NCBI RefSeq assembly: GCF_001598815.1
Contig: NZ_BCZQ01000021.1
Span: forward strand, 43,709-107,708
Source of the DNA: Sphingopyxis terrae subsp. terrae NBRC 15098
GTDB lineage: Bacteria; Pseudomonadota; Alphaproteobacteria; Sphingomonadales; Sphingomonadaceae
DNA length: 64,000 bases
Direction: 5' to 3'
In this document: positions 63,691 to 64,000 of the stretch, piece by piece
Layout: every line of letters begins with the position of its first letter
Position numbering within the stretch: the first letter of the stretch is position 1
Translations under genes and position numbers: made by a program
Notes under the pieces: generated by a model
Seen by the model: the letters and a program-made list of their open reading frames with translations, nothing else
What the model was told of the DNA's origin: nothing
Database searches by the model: none

Positions 63691-64000
63691 TCAGCCTGTG
63701 ATCAGTTCCTTGAGGGGCGTTTCGCTATCGGCGAGCTGTTCGGGGGTTGCGGCGGTGCCGGCGGTGACGAGCATGCGGCCCTGGACATAATCCTTGGTGG
63801 CGTTGACGCAGTCGAGCGCGATGACCTTGCCGGCCTTGAGGTAGACGACCGAGAAGCTGCGGCTGGCGGGATCGCCGCGCAGCACCGCCTGGTCGTGGCC
63901 CGTCGACAGCCCGGCGGTCTGCAGCTTGAGGTCATATTGGTTCGACCAGAACCAGGGGATGGCATGATAGGGCGCCTCGGCGCCGCAGATGCCCTTGGCG
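63691..64000 (-). CDS. FAD-dependent ferredoxin reductase (C-terminal part; rest beyond window)
   Basis: The visible 102 residues contain [43 protein letters not shown] and [12 protein letters not shown], the standard C-terminal reductase domain of rubredoxin/putidaredoxin-type ferredoxin reductases that serve cytochrome P450 or dioxygenase systems. The frame runs off the window end. It is convergent with the DUF4126 gene with only 3 bases between their stops. Confidence 0.88.
   Translation of the reverse strand, partial: AKGICGAEAPYHAIPWFWSNQYDLKLQTAGLSTGHDQAVLRGDPASRSFSVVYLKAGKVIALDCVNATKDYVQGRMLVTAGTAATPEQLADSETPLKELITG

Noticed and set aside
1..64000. Search for tRNA, rRNA, CRISPR, insertion sequences and prophage genes
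   Set aside because: No cloverleaf-like gap, repeat-spacer array, transposase or phage gene was seen by eye. Gaps are short and genes are housekeeping.

Overview
This is a GC-rich alphaproteobacterial chromosome segment, most likely from a sphingomonad (order Sphingomonadales; a Sphingopyxis-like genome is my best guess from the protein sequences and gene order). Almost every base is in a housekeeping gene. I see no prophage, insertion sequence, integron, CRISPR array, rRNA or tRNA. Two cues fit sphingomonads, which have glycosphingolipids in place of classical LPS. lpxC does not follow ftsZ, and no lpxD or lpxA flanks fabZ.

Region 1 (1-21948, all minus strand) is a complete division and cell wall (dcw) cluster. 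Read 5' to 3' it runs mraZ, rsmH, ftsL, ftsI, murE, murF, mraY, murD, ftsW, murG, murC, murB, ddl, ftsQ, ftsA, ftsZ. A TPR/SPOR protein, a dGTPase and a truncated NAD(P)-binding oxidoreductase follow. Most junctions overlap by 1-8 bases. Upstream of mraZ lie four G-rich pentamers spaced exactly 10 bp apart, which look like the MraZ operator. MurE carries the DNPR motif, so the wall is meso-DAP type.

Region 2 (22223-35595) holds a cysteine synthase with two membrane-protein genes, a ZnuD-like TonB-dependent receptor behind a Fur/Zur-like palindrome, and a small secreted protein. These are followed by fabD-fabG, a divergent pair that looks like peptidoglycan recycling (LD-carboxypeptidase and a MurC/Mpl-like ligase), the rpsF-rpsR-rplI operon with a hairpin-rich leader, trxB, a methyltransferase and a PAS protein.

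Region 3 (35751-41338) holds a small membrane protein behind a sigma-54-like motif, two alpha/beta hydrolases that overlap tail to tail (one resembling intracellular PHA depolymerase), a DEAD-box RNA helicase, glycerol kinase and a zinc-cysteine-free L31.

Region 4 (41478-52438, minus) is the translation, isoprenoid, phospholipid and envelope block rpsB-tsf-pyrH-frr-uppS-cdsA-dxr-rseP-bamA-skp-fabZ. A mirrored REP-like repeat lies between frr and uppS.

Region 5 (52439-64000) starts with an alphaproteobacterial LexA box (GAAC-N7-GAAC) in front of an 82-residue membrane protein, a candidate SOS-induced division inhibitor and the most interesting item in the window. It continues with psd-pssA, icd, a CPA2-type antiporter, a large M16 peptidase, a nitrilase-family amidase, a small secreted membrane protein, a NUDIX hydrolase, a DUF4126-like membrane protein and the end of a ferredoxin reductase.
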